From NCBI GenBank assembly GCA_037441525.1, contig JBBISA010000002.1, positions 140,505-204,504 of the forward strand: DNA of 64,000 bases, in the 5' to 3' direction. Both the position numbers and the translations under genes were made by a program. The stretch is from SKVR01 sp037441525. GTDB taxonomy: Bacteria > Bacteroidota > Bacteroidia > Bacteroidales > UBA7960. The notes under the pieces were generated by a model, which made no database searches, was not told the origin of the DNA, and saw only the letters and a list, made by a program, of their open reading frames with translations. Shown piece after piece: positions 17,693 to 26,312 of the stretch (within the stretch, counting starts at the first letter, position 1; each line of letters opens with the position of its first letter).

Positions 17693-20600
17693 TTACTGCT
17701 TTTCAAACCTGGCATGAATACTATCACAACCATGTTCAAATATCCTGTTATAATTGTCTGAAACCGTGTAATGCAGTTTTCGCAGGTCTTTTTTAACATC
17801 CAGTTGCCTGAAAAGAGAAGCTGCTTCGAGCATAACATCGGCAGGAGTGTCGAATTTAGCAGGGATATGGAATGTGTGATGAAGCGCCTTAAGTTGTTCA
17901 AAACCTGTTTGGCTGACTGGCCCCTTATGGGTTTGGCCGAACTGCTGAATATATTTCTGGGTATTGGCAAAACTGCCGCCTGTTTCGAAGGGTAGGGTGG
18001 AAGGTATTACCAAATGAGCCTGGGTTGCAGTTTCGGTCATAAAATAATCCTGCACAACCATAAACTCTGATTTGTCTAACCAACCTTTTATTCTTATTTT
18101 ATCGATGGTTGTTCCCACAGGGTCTTCTCCAAAAATAAAAAGGTTCTTTGCCCTGCCCTTATCGAGCCATTCAATGGGGTTATCGATTACGGTTTTTGGT
18201 AGGTTTTCTTCTTTCCATGCTTTTGCAAGTATATCCCTTACCTTCCCATCGGTGTAGCTGCATCCGCCTGGGGCCAGAGCAGAGCATGCGCCCATATCAA
18301 AAATCCCCTGGGCATTGTTTTTCTCTTTCAGGGGAAGCAGTCCTGATGCTGTTTTTCCGATTTTTCCTGTAATCAGGGCCAGGTTGCGTAATTCGGCGCA
18401 GGTGTGCGATGAAATGTTTTTTTCGGCAAAGACTATAACGGCATGTTGCTCCTCGTTGTATTCGATGGCAAATTCGGCAATGGCCTCAGGGGTGCTGCCG
18501 CTTACTTTAACCAGTGTATTGAAATCTTCTGCAAGAACCTGCTTTTTATATTTATCAAAATCAGGGCAATAATCATCGAGATATACCCTGTTTTCGAGCC
18601 CCGAGGATAAAATAAAATGAATGGCCGCTTTCACAAAATGGTAATAAGAGTTGATTTTCAGTTCGTCGTCGGCCTTTTGCCGCATGACACTTGCATCAAG
18701 AGTAGTAATAAGCGAAAGGGGAATGTTGCCGGTATAACAATGGTTGTAAATCCAGAAACTTGCAACACCGTTTTCCATATTGGTTTCACTTCCCACAAGG
18801 TAAATACGGCCAGCCTTTGATAACTGATCAAAGGGTACACATTCCTCACTGTTGAGCAGGTAGCTTCCACGGTTCAGATAGTGGAAACTGGAAATAAGAT
18901 TGGTTTTAACCCCTGCACGCGCAAGCTTCTGAATAAGGTAAATCTCTTCGTTGGTAAGCCGGGTTCCTGCAAAAAAAGCGTTTTCTTCCGGCTTAACACC
19001 CGCTACTTTTTCGGCTATCAGGTCGTAGGCTTCTTCGAAGGAAATGGAGACGAACTCACCGTTTTCGCGAAGCATGGGTTGTGTTATCCTTTCGGGATGG
19101 TTGATATATTCATAGCCAAATCGTGGGAACCGGCAAATATTAGCATCCTTGTTAATCAGTCCTTTGCTTCCGGATACCTTCATCACAAATCCCGTTTGAT
19201 GATGGTATTCAACAGCGCAACCTATTGAACAATAATTGCATACCGATGTATATGATTCGAGTTTTAGTGGCCCTGGTTTAAAGGGGACATTTTCGGTGAT
19301 GGCACCTGTGGGGCAGGTTGAGATGCACATTCCGCACGATTCGCAGTTGGTATCTGAAAGTTTATTGCCAAGGCTTGGTGCAACGTAAGTATCAAAACCA
19401 CGGTTTACCAGCCCAAGGGCATTTGCCCCAACCACTTCGCGACAAATTCTTACACAACGACCGCAAAGGATACATTTATTGTTATCGATCTCAATATGTT
19501 GATGGGAGAAATCGACTCTGAATTCCTGAAAGGTACCACCATATTTTTTCTGTTCTGCACCATACTCAGTTGAATATTTTTTAAGGTCGCAGGTATAGTA
19601 TTCGGTACAGCCACATTCCATGCAACGCTGTGTTTCATTCATTGCCTGAACAGGGGTATAGCCCAGTTCAACTTCATCGAAATTTAGGCGTAAGGCAGGG
19701 TCAATGGTAGGCATTTCTTCCCTGGTTTGTTTTTCATACCAGGCATCATAATCCTGTTTAAGCTGTTTTTTGAAATTATCGCGCCTGCTTATGAATTCCT
19801 TTACAGGCGGGGTAACCGACTTTTCGTTGAGAAACTTATCGCAGCTTTGTGCAGCCAGTCTTCCCTGTGCAATTGCCTCGATAAGCGTTGCAGGGCCGGT
19901 AACACCATCGCCACAAGCAAAAACCTTTTCAATAGAAGTTTGCAGGGTGGCCGGGTTGGCATCAATATCGCCCCATTTGGTTAAAATAAGTTCTTTTCCG
20001 GCATGCTTATTAATATCGTTGATGAAGTTTACAGTGGTTTTCTGCCCTATGGCGGCCAGGATGAAGTCGAGTTCTATGTCGAAATCCGATCCTTCTACCT
20101 TAACAGGCCTTCTACGACCCGAAGCATCGGGTTCGCCAAGCTCCATCCTGAAACAGGTAAGTGATTTCAGATTACCGTTATCATGCTTGTTAACCCTTGC
20201 CGGGGCGGTAAGGAACAGGTATTTGATTCCTTCGAGTTTCGATTCGTGAATCTCGATGGGGTTTGCGGGCATTTCCTTTTCGGTTCGGCGATACAGAACA
20301 GTAACATCAGTCGATCCGCAGCGCATAGCTGTTCGGCAGCAATCCATGGCAGTGTTTCCTCCGCCAATTACAGCAACTTTTTTACCGGTAAAGTCGTATT
20401 TCTGGCCTGTCATTTCCATGTTGCGCAAAAAATCTATACCAGAAAAGATATTTCCGGCATCGTCGCCTTCACAACCAATGCTTGTTCCTTTTTGCGAGCC
20501 GATGCCCAAAACCACAGCATCGAAGTTTTTGTCAAGGGTTTTATAGGAAAGATTATCACCCAGTCTGGAGTTATAGCTTATTTTAACCCCTAAGCCAATG

Positions 20601-21361
20601 ATGCCTTCCACTTCACGTTCAATTATATCGTTGGGAAGGCGATAAGGAGGGATGCCATACCTTAACATTCCGCCCGGGCTTGGGCTTGCTTCAAATATTT
20701 CTACCTGATGGCCTTCGCAGGCAAGGAAATAGGCAGCGCTTAACCCGGCTGGTCCGGCGCCAATTACAGCCACTTTTTTGCCTGTTGCAGGTTTTACATC
20801 GGGCATGAAACGGTTTTCAGAATTCAAATCGATATCTGTAGTATATCGCTTCAGGTAGTCAATCCCCACGCCAACACCTTCAACCAGGTTGCGGCGGCAG
20901 GCCACTTCGCAGGGGCGCACACACACGCGGCCGCAAATAGCCGGTAGTGGGTTGGTATTTTTTATCAGTCCGGTGGCTTCGCGGTGTTTACCCTGGTTTA
21001 TCAGGGCAATGTAACCCTGTACATCAACCCCGGTAGGGCAGGTTTCCCGACAGGGAGCAACGCAATCGGCATAATGGTTACTAACCAGCAGATCGAGGGC
21101 GAACTTCCGCGATTTACGAACCCGCTCATTATCAGTTTCAATACGCATCCCTTCGTTTATTTTGGTTGAACAAGCCGGTTGCAACCCACGCATCCCTTCC
21201 ACCTCAACCACACAAAGGTAGCACGATGAATAGGGTTCGAGCCTGGGGTCATGACACAGAGTAGGTATTTCGACGCCCAGCCGGCGCGACATATCAAGAA
21301 TAGATTCGCCCCTGAAACCGGTTACTATTTTTCCGTTGATAATAATGTTGAGTTTACTCAT
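17693..21361 (-). CDS. Iron-sulfur/flavin fusion: NuoG-like N-term, GltD-like, ferredoxin and molybdopterin-oxidoreductase-like
   Basis: 1222 residues from ATG 21361; upstream reading to 21493 overlaps the preceding gene and looks spurious. Order: 2Fe-2S ferredoxin (LCHDPRLEPYSSCYLC); GltD/NfnB-type 4Fe-4S domain (CVAPCRETCPTGVD, CGRVCVRPCEVACRR); FAD and NAD(P) folds (VAVIGAGPAGLSAAY, VAVIGGGNTAMDCC); two 4Fe-4S motifs (CILCGRCVRIC, CESCGMCISTCP); molybdopterin-type N-terminal cluster (CNYCSIGC) and a partial molybdopterin fold to the C-terminus. I see no catalytic Cys or Sec of formate dehydrogenase, and the typical KGRFG reads FPRFG. It likely forms an electron-bifurcating-like complex with the two upstream NuoE/NuoF-type genes. 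The electron partner is inferred. Confidence 0.8.
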   Translation of the reverse strand: MSKLNIIINGKIVTGFRGESILDMSRRLGVEIPTLCHDPRLEPYSSCYLCVVEVEGMRGLQPACSTKINEGMRIETDNERVRKSRKFALDLLVSNHYADCVAPCRETCPTGVDVQGYIALINQGKHREATGLIKNTNPLPAICGRVCVRPCEVACRRNLVEGVGVGIDYLKRYTTDIDLNSENRFMPDVKPATGKKVAVIGAGPAGLSAAYFLACEGHQVEIFEASPSPGGMLRYGIPPYRLPNDIIEREVEGIIGLGVKISYNSRLGDNLSYKTLDKNFDAVVLGIGSQKGTSIGCEGDDAGNIFSGIDFLRNMEMTGQKYDFTGKKVAVIGGGNTAMDCCRTAMRCGSTDVTVLYRRTEKEMPANPIEIHESKLEGIKYLFLTAPARVNKHDNGNLKSLTCFRMELGEPDASGRRRPVKVEGSDFDIELDFILAAIGQKTTVNFINDINKHAGKELILTKWGDIDANPATLQTSIEKVFACGDGVTGPATLIEAIAQGRLAAQSCDKFLNEKSVTPPVKEFISRRDNFKKQLKQDYDAWYEKQTREEMPTIDPALRLNFDEVELGYTPVQAMNETQRCMECGCTEYYTCDLKKYSTEYGAEQKKYGGTFQEFRVDFSHQHIEIDNNKCILCGRCVRICREVVGANALGLVNRGFDTYVAPSLGNKLSDTNCESCGMCISTCPTGAITENVPFKPGPLKLESYTSVCNYCSIGCAVEYHHQTGFVMKVSGSKGLINKDANICRFPRFGYEYINHPERITQPMLRENGEFVSISFEEAYDLIAEKVAGVKPEENAFFAGTRLTNEEIYLIQKLARAGVKTNLISSFHYLNRGSYLLNSEECVPFDQLSKAGRIYLVGSETNMENGVASFWIYNHCYTGNIPLSLITTLDASVMRQKADDELKINSYYHFVKAAIHFILSSGLENRVYLDDYCPDFDKYKKQVLAEDFNTLVKVSGSTPEAIAEFAIEYNEEQHAVIVFAEKNISSHTCAELRNLALITGKIGKTASGLLPLKEKNNAQGIFDMGACSALAPGGCSYTDGKVRDILAKAWKEENLPKTVIDNPIEWLDKGRAKNLFIFGEDPVGTTIDKIRIKGWLDKSEFMVVQDYFMTETATQAHLVIPSTLPFETGGSFANTQKYIQQFGQTHKGPVSQTGFEQLKALHHTFHIPAKFDTPADVMLEAASLFRQLDVKKDLRKLHYTVSDNYNRIFEHGCDSIHARFEKQ

Positions 21362-21441
21362 GGTTATATGATTGACCTGAAGCGGTATTTTAATTTTTAA
21401 AAGGGTTGAAGAAAGAATTGGGCAGTTCCACAGTTTATTGG

Positions 21442-23220
21442 TTACGATAATTTGATAGCCTTGAACTTGCATTTTGTAAAACATACGCCGCATTTAATGC
21501 AAACGTCCTGTAAAATAAAATGGGTCTCTTTTTTGCCCCCTTCAATGGCATTTACCGGACAACCTTTTGTACACGCCATGCATCCGGTGCAGTTTTCGGG
21601 GATAACTTCGTAGGTAAGGAGTTTCTTGCAACTTAGTGCCGGGCATTTCTTGTCGCGTATATGTGCCTCGTATTCATCCCTGAAATATTTAAGGGTGGTG
21701 AGAACAGGATTGGGAGCAGTTTGTCCCAGTCCGCAAAGTGAACTGTCTTTGATGGTTGCTGCCAGTTCTTCGAGCATTTCAATATCGCCGTCGCGGCCAT
21801 TGCCCTCAGTAATACGGGTAAGAATCTCCAGCATTCGTTTGGTGCCAATCCGGCAGAAAGTGCACTTACCGCACGATTCCTTTTGGGTAAAATCGAGAAA
21901 AAACCTGGCCACATCCACCACGCAGGTGGTTTCGTCCATTACCACCAATCCGCCTGAACCCATAATGGCTCCTGTTGCATTTACGCTGTCATAGTCCACC
22001 GTAGTATGCGAAAGATATTCAGGGATACATCCACCTGATGGGCCTCCCAACTGGACTGCCTTGAATTTTTTGTCGCCGGTAATGCCACCACCAAGTTTAA
22101 AAATAATGTCTTTGATGGTGATGCCCATTGGCACTTCCACCAGCCCGCCATGTTTGATTTTCCCGGTAAGGGCAAAAACTTTTGTGCCTTTACTTTTTTC
22201 TGTACCGTATTTAGCATATTCAGCGGCGCCGTTGTAAATTATCCAGGGGATGTTGGCAAAGGTTTCAACGTTGTTGATGTTGGTGGGGCTTTTCCACAAC
22301 CCGCTTTCGGCAGGGAACGGCGGACGCCGGCGAGGCATCCCGCGTTCGCCCTCTATTGATGCAATAAGGGCGGTCTCCTCACCGCAAACAAAAGCACCTG
22401 CTCCTTCTTTTATCTGAATGTTGAAATCGAAATTGGGTATCCCGAAAATGTTTTTGCCCAGATAACCTTTTTCCCGGGCCTGCTTAATGGCAATATTGAG
22501 ACGCTTTATAGCCAGCGGATATTCGGCCCGGCAATAAATATATCCTTCAGAAGCGCCAATGGCAAACCCGCAAATCATCATCCCTTCCAATACACTATGC
22601 GGATCGCCTTCAAGGATTGACCGGTCCATGAATGCCCCGGGGTCGCCTTCGTCGGCGTTGCAGATAACATATTTCTGTTCGGCCAGGTTGTTACGGGCAA
22701 ATTTCCATTTCATACCTGTGGGGAAACCACCACCGCCCCGTCCGCGAATACCACTTTCGAGCACACTCTGTATCACTTTTTCGGGGGAGAGATTTTCTGA
22801 TGATATTTTGCGCATGGCATCATATCCTTTCCTGGCTTCATACTCATCAAGGCTTTCCGGGTCTATGTGCCCGCAGTTTCTGAGAGTAATTCGCACCTGC
22901 CCGTCGAAAAATGTACTGTCGGCCGATTGGTACTGCTCGCTCTGAATAAGGTATTCAGGAATTGGTGAGTAATTGCGGATGTGTTTTTCAATGAGTTCAT
23001 CTACGCGCGATGCATCTATATTACCATAGAGATAGCTGCCTGTGTCATCGATTATTTCAACCAGGGGTTCGCGAAAACACATTCCTAAACAACTGGTCTT
23101 TTTTATCTCGAAGTCGATATTGTCGGTTTGCCTTATACGGTGGAATTCATCGTAGGTTTTTCCGGCTCCGGCAGCGAGTCCGCAGCTTCCGAGTCCGACA
23201 ATTACTTTGGTTTTGGGCAT
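21442..23220 (-). CDS. NuoF/HydB-like flavin iron-sulfur subunit
   Basis: 592 residues. The N-terminal thioredoxin-like 2Fe-2S domain has Cys12 and CLGMC near residue 44. The core has the FMN/NADH site (GRGGGGFPTGMKW, NADEGDPGAFMDR, GAGAYICGEE-like GAGAFVCGEE) and the ESCGKCTFCRIG 4Fe-4S motif. The C-terminus adds two ferredoxin motifs (CTGCMACTKGCPVNAI, CIKCGVCFTKCKFKAI), as in HydB of bifurcating hydrogenases and NfnABC-like transhydrogenases, not in respiratory NuoF. It oxidises or reduces NAD(H). It lies between the NuoE-like and the fusion gene, 80 bases before the fusion start. Confidence 0.93.
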   Translation of the reverse strand: MPKTKVIVGLGSCGLAAGAGKTYDEFHRIRQTDNIDFEIKKTSCLGMCFREPLVEIIDDTGSYLYGNIDASRVDELIEKHIRNYSPIPEYLIQSEQYQSADSTFFDGQVRITLRNCGHIDPESLDEYEARKGYDAMRKISSENLSPEKVIQSVLESGIRGRGGGGFPTGMKWKFARNNLAEQKYVICNADEGDPGAFMDRSILEGDPHSVLEGMMICGFAIGASEGYIYCRAEYPLAIKRLNIAIKQAREKGYLGKNIFGIPNFDFNIQIKEGAGAFVCGEETALIASIEGERGMPRRRPPFPAESGLWKSPTNINNVETFANIPWIIYNGAAEYAKYGTEKSKGTKVFALTGKIKHGGLVEVPMGITIKDIIFKLGGGITGDKKFKAVQLGGPSGGCIPEYLSHTTVDYDSVNATGAIMGSGGLVVMDETTCVVDVARFFLDFTQKESCGKCTFCRIGTKRMLEILTRITEGNGRDGDIEMLEELAATIKDSSLCGLGQTAPNPVLTTLKYFRDEYEAHIRDKKCPALSCKKLLTYEVIPENCTGCMACTKGCPVNAIEGGKKETHFILQDVCIKCGVCFTKCKFKAIKLS

Positions 23221-23312
23221 TTTTGTAAGTATTATAGTTCAGGGTTCAGGGTTCAGGTTTCAGAATCTTGGGTGATGAGTTTATAGTTGATGAAATAAAC
23301 GGCCACAAAGAA

Positions 23313-23843
23313 TCATTCGGCTACTTCGGCCCGTTTGATTTCTTTCACGATTTTGAGGGCTTCTTTTGGGGTAAGTTTTCCGTAGGTTTCTTCTCCTATC
23401 ATCATAACCGGGGCCAGCGAACAGCAACCCAGGCAGGCGACAGTTTCGATGGTGAACAGGCCATCGGGGGTAGTTTCACCGTCTTTTACATCCAGAAAAT
23501 CTATAATATCTTCAGTAACAGCGGTAACATTCTGAACATGACAGGCAGTACCATGGCACATTTTAATAATATGTTTTCCGGCAGGAGCAAGCCTGAATTG
23601 GGCATAAAATGTGGCTACTCCATACATCTCATTGAGTTCGAGACCAGTTTCGCGATTTAGTTTTACAAATGCCTGCCGGGGAATAAATCCATATATTTCC
23701 TGGGTACCTTGTAATAAAGGGATAAGGTTCCCTTTTTTATTGCGGTAACGGGCAATTATTGGGTTCATCAGGCTCAGGTCAACTTCGTCAGGCTGTTTTT
23801 CCTGGGTTACTGCTATTGTTTGGGGGATTCTTTTAATACGCAT
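23313..23843 (-). CDS. NuoE/HydC-like 2Fe-2S subunit
   Basis: 176 residues. The four cluster ligands are visible: Cys in MCHGTACHV (two) and ACLGCCSLAP (two), in the thioredoxin-like 2Fe-2S fold of NuoE/HydC. The helical N-terminus includes NLIPLLQGTQEIYGFIP, conserved in the family. It is the first gene of the three-gene unit NuoE-like, HydB-like, GltD/molybdopterin fusion, and should be the small partner of the flavin subunit. Respiratory complex I genes are absent nearby. Confidence 0.93.
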   Translation of the reverse strand: MRIKRIPQTIAVTQEKQPDEVDLSLMNPIIARYRNKKGNLIPLLQGTQEIYGFIPRQAFVKLNRETGLELNEMYGVATFYAQFRLAPAGKHIIKMCHGTACHVQNVTAVTEDIIDFLDVKDGETTPDGLFTIETVACLGCCSLAPVMMIGEETYGKLTPKEALKIVKEIKRAEVAE

Positions 23844-24433
23844 GATTTAAAAATTTTTCGCAAAATATAAATAATTCGGCGATTCAATTGTTATGGAACA
23901 AAAAATTATTTTTTAAGAAAAAATTTGGTGATTTCAATAATTTTGGTACTGAAAATACCCGGTTCTTTATATTGTTTGCCTAAAGGTTGTAATGCTATCA
24001 GCAATTTTGCTTTTGAATAAAAAGATTCGTTTTTTTATTCCAAGCCTTGTAAATAAAATTTTCGATCTAATCAGCACCTTTTGCTGTTTATTCCCTGCAT
24101 AAAACTCCTTTCTTACTATTTATTTGCAAAGCAGCATAGGTTGATGTAGCCAAAATCAAATAAAGATTCTTACTTGGTTTCATTATTGTTTTTACTTCGT
24201 TATCAGAAAAAGTCATAGTGTAATTTGTTTGAAAAATCCTGCTAAATGAATGGCGAAGGTTTGACCCGCTTTAAATCCCTGAACAATCCGGAATATCTTT
24301 AAAACTGTGTAAGGGTATCTTGGTGCCAGGTCATTTTTAATTTTTATTTTTAATAGTTGTTGGTTTATGTTTTGGTTTTGTATTTATCATAAATCTATTC
24401 GAATTGCAAAAGTAATCAGAAATGAACGGTTAG
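23844..24433. other. Intergenic region between divergent electron-transfer and lactate permease genes
   Basis: About 590 AT-rich bases with no convincing reading frame or RNA. The side near 23844 should carry the promoter of the NuoE-like operon, but no perfect TAnnTTTG was found there. The other end leads into the permease promoter. Confidence 0.5.
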
Positions 24434-24467
24434 TTTGTATTAGTTAACAAGTGTAAAAGTAATTTTG
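24434..24467 (+). promoter_or_regulatory. Bacteroidota promoter of the lactate permease gene
   Basis: TTTG at 24434-24437, a 22-base spacer and TAATTTTG at 24460-24467 match the -33/-7 pattern, though the spacer is slightly long. The start codon at 24546 leaves an untranslated leader of about 70 bases. Confidence 0.55.
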
Positions 24468-24545
24468 CACTCTGCGAAAATCTGAGAAAGTATTGGATTT
24501 ACTCGTTGAATTAAATTGTGTTTAATCTAAATAATAGCTGATAAT

Positions 24546-26210
24546 ATGTCTGATGGATTACTTGCCCTGCTCGCTTCCCTTCCTATTATACTGATCTTTG
24601 TATTGATGGCTGGATTAAAGCAACCTGCCACACGTGCAATGCCCCTGGCTTTTCTACTTACGCTCGCACTGGTAACTTTTGTTTGGAAAACGGAGCTCAA
24701 CTGGATTGCTGCTTCTTCGCTCAATGGTGTAGTGATTGCTTTTAAAATATTACTGATAGTTTTTGGCGCCCTAACTTTGCTGTTTACCCTTAGAGAAAGT
24801 GGCGCTATTGCTGCCATTAATGAATTTTTCACTGGAATTTCGCCCGATAAGCGGGTTCAGGCTATCATAATTACCTGGCTTTTCGGGAGTTTTCTTGAGG
24901 GTGCTGCAGGTTTCGGAACCCCGGCTGCTATTGCAGCCCCGTTGTTATTATCACTTGGTTTTCCGGCACTTGCAGCGGTTATGGTGGCGCTGATTGCCAA
25001 CAGTACAGCCGTTTCTTTTGGCGCTGTGGGTACACCCACCATTATAGGGATTGGCGAAACGCTTAATATCTCCGAAATTCACCAATCACTGGAGACATCG
25101 CAGGGAAACCTTGAGGCATTTATGCATGAGGTAGTTTTTAACACAGCCCTGCTCCATGCGCTGACCGGCATTTTTGTTCCTGTATTGATGATGCTGATGT
25201 TAACCCGGTTTTTTGGCCCAGAGAAGAGTTTCAAGCCGGCCATTGCTATTATCCCGTTTGCATTGTTTGCCGGTGTAGCATTTCTGCTTCCATATGTTTT
25301 AATTGCCATGCTTGTAGGGCCCGAATTCCCAAGCGTTTTGGGTGGTTTGGTGGGTTTAATGATAGTGGTTCCGGCCTCAAAAGCCGGCTTTCTGGTGCCC
25401 CGCAAAGTTTGGGATTTTCCCGAAAAAAACTTATGGCAAACCAACTGGAATGGTACCATCAGCATGGAGTCATCAAGCATATTGTCAAAAAAAATGTCGT
25501 TGCCTATGGCATGGTTGCCTTATTGCCTTATTGGATTATTACTGGTGCTGACCAGGGTGCGGACTTTGCCCATCAATGGATGGCTTACCTCCATAAAATG
25601 GCAAACCACTGAAGTTTTTGGCAGCGGTGTAACCATAGATTTCGATCCACTTTACAACCCGGGGATTTTTCCATTTATGTTTATTTCGCTGGTTGCTGCC
25701 TGGCTATACAGGATGAAAAGTCAGCAAATTTCAGTTGCCTGGGGCGAAGCCTTTAAGAGGATAAAGGGGCCTGCCATAGCCCTGGTTTTTGCTGTACCCA
25801 TGGTAAGGTTAATGATGCAATCGGGTAACAACCCACAGGCTATTGCAAGTATGCCTGTAGCCATGGCCCAGTATGTTTCAGGATTTTTTGAACAGGGGTG
25901 GCCCATGGTAAGCTCATTGGTTGGTGCATTGGGTTCATTTATAGCTGGTTCAAATGCCGTATCCAACATGTTATTCACCTATTTTCAATATTCGGTTGCC
26001 GGACAAACCGGCTTGCCGGCATCACTGGTGGTCGCGCTGCAAAATGTTGGCGGTGCCATGGGGAATATGATCGCAGTACATAATATAATTGCCGCCTGTG
26101 CCACTGTTGGTCTTGCAGGGGTTGAAGGGGTGCTGCTGCGCCGCAATGCCATTCCGCTTATTCTTCTGGCAGCGATAGCCGGGATAGCCGGATTGATACT
26201 TTCCAGTTAA
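24546..26210 (+). CDS. lctP: L-lactate permease (LctP family)
   Basis: 554 residues, almost entirely hydrophobic with about 12-14 membrane segments. The conserved GSFLEGAAGFGTPAAIAAPLL block and NSTAVSFGAVGTPT are hallmarks of the LctP lactate/glycolate permease family. IAGSNAVSNMLFTYFQYSVA near the C-terminus matches the family too. It imports lactate with protons across the inner membrane. No lactate dehydrogenase or lutABC genes lie beside it, but the divergent NAD(P)H/iron-sulfur operon could share a role in lactate-linked electron flow. That link is inference. Confidence 0.95.
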   Translation: MSDGLLALLASLPIILIFVLMAGLKQPATRAMPLAFLLTLALVTFVWKTELNWIAASSLNGVVIAFKILLIVFGALTLLFTLRESGAIAAINEFFTGISPDKRVQAIIITWLFGSFLEGAAGFGTPAAIAAPLLLSLGFPALAAVMVALIANSTAVSFGAVGTPTIIGIGETLNISEIHQSLETSQGNLEAFMHEVVFNTALLHALTGIFVPVLMMLMLTRFFGPEKSFKPAIAIIPFALFAGVAFLLPYVLIAMLVGPEFPSVLGGLVGLMIVVPASKAGFLVPRKVWDFPEKNLWQTNWNGTISMESSSILSKKMSLPMAWLPYCLIGLLLVLTRVRTLPINGWLTSIKWQTTEVFGSGVTIDFDPLYNPGIFPFMFISLVAAWLYRMKSQQISVAWGEAFKRIKGPAIALVFAVPMVRLMMQSGNNPQAIASMPVAMAQYVSGFFEQGWPMVSSLVGALGSFIAGSNAVSNMLFTYFQYSVAGQTGLPASLVVALQNVGGAMGNMIAVHNIIAACATVGLAGVEGVLLRRNAIPLILLAAIAGIAGLILSS

Positions 26211-26245
26211 TTAAAATAAATGAATTCATTTTTTTAAATTGGAGT

Positions 26246-26253
26246 TATTTTTG
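26246..26253 (+). promoter_or_regulatory. -7 promoter word ahead of the TamL-like gene
   Basis: TATTTTTG matches TAnnTTTG and lies 60 bases before the TTG start codon at 26313. No clear -33 element was found. Confidence 0.35.
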
Positions 26254-26312
26254 CTCATTGGTTTAGCGCTCACGGCAAAGTCCTTTATAATTACCTTCAT
26301 AACTTTTTCTGC

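Noticed and set aside
17693..21361. Selenocysteine formate dehydrogenase
   Set aside because: The frame is unbroken by TGA, and no catalytic Cys or Sec position is evident in the molybdopterin-like part.
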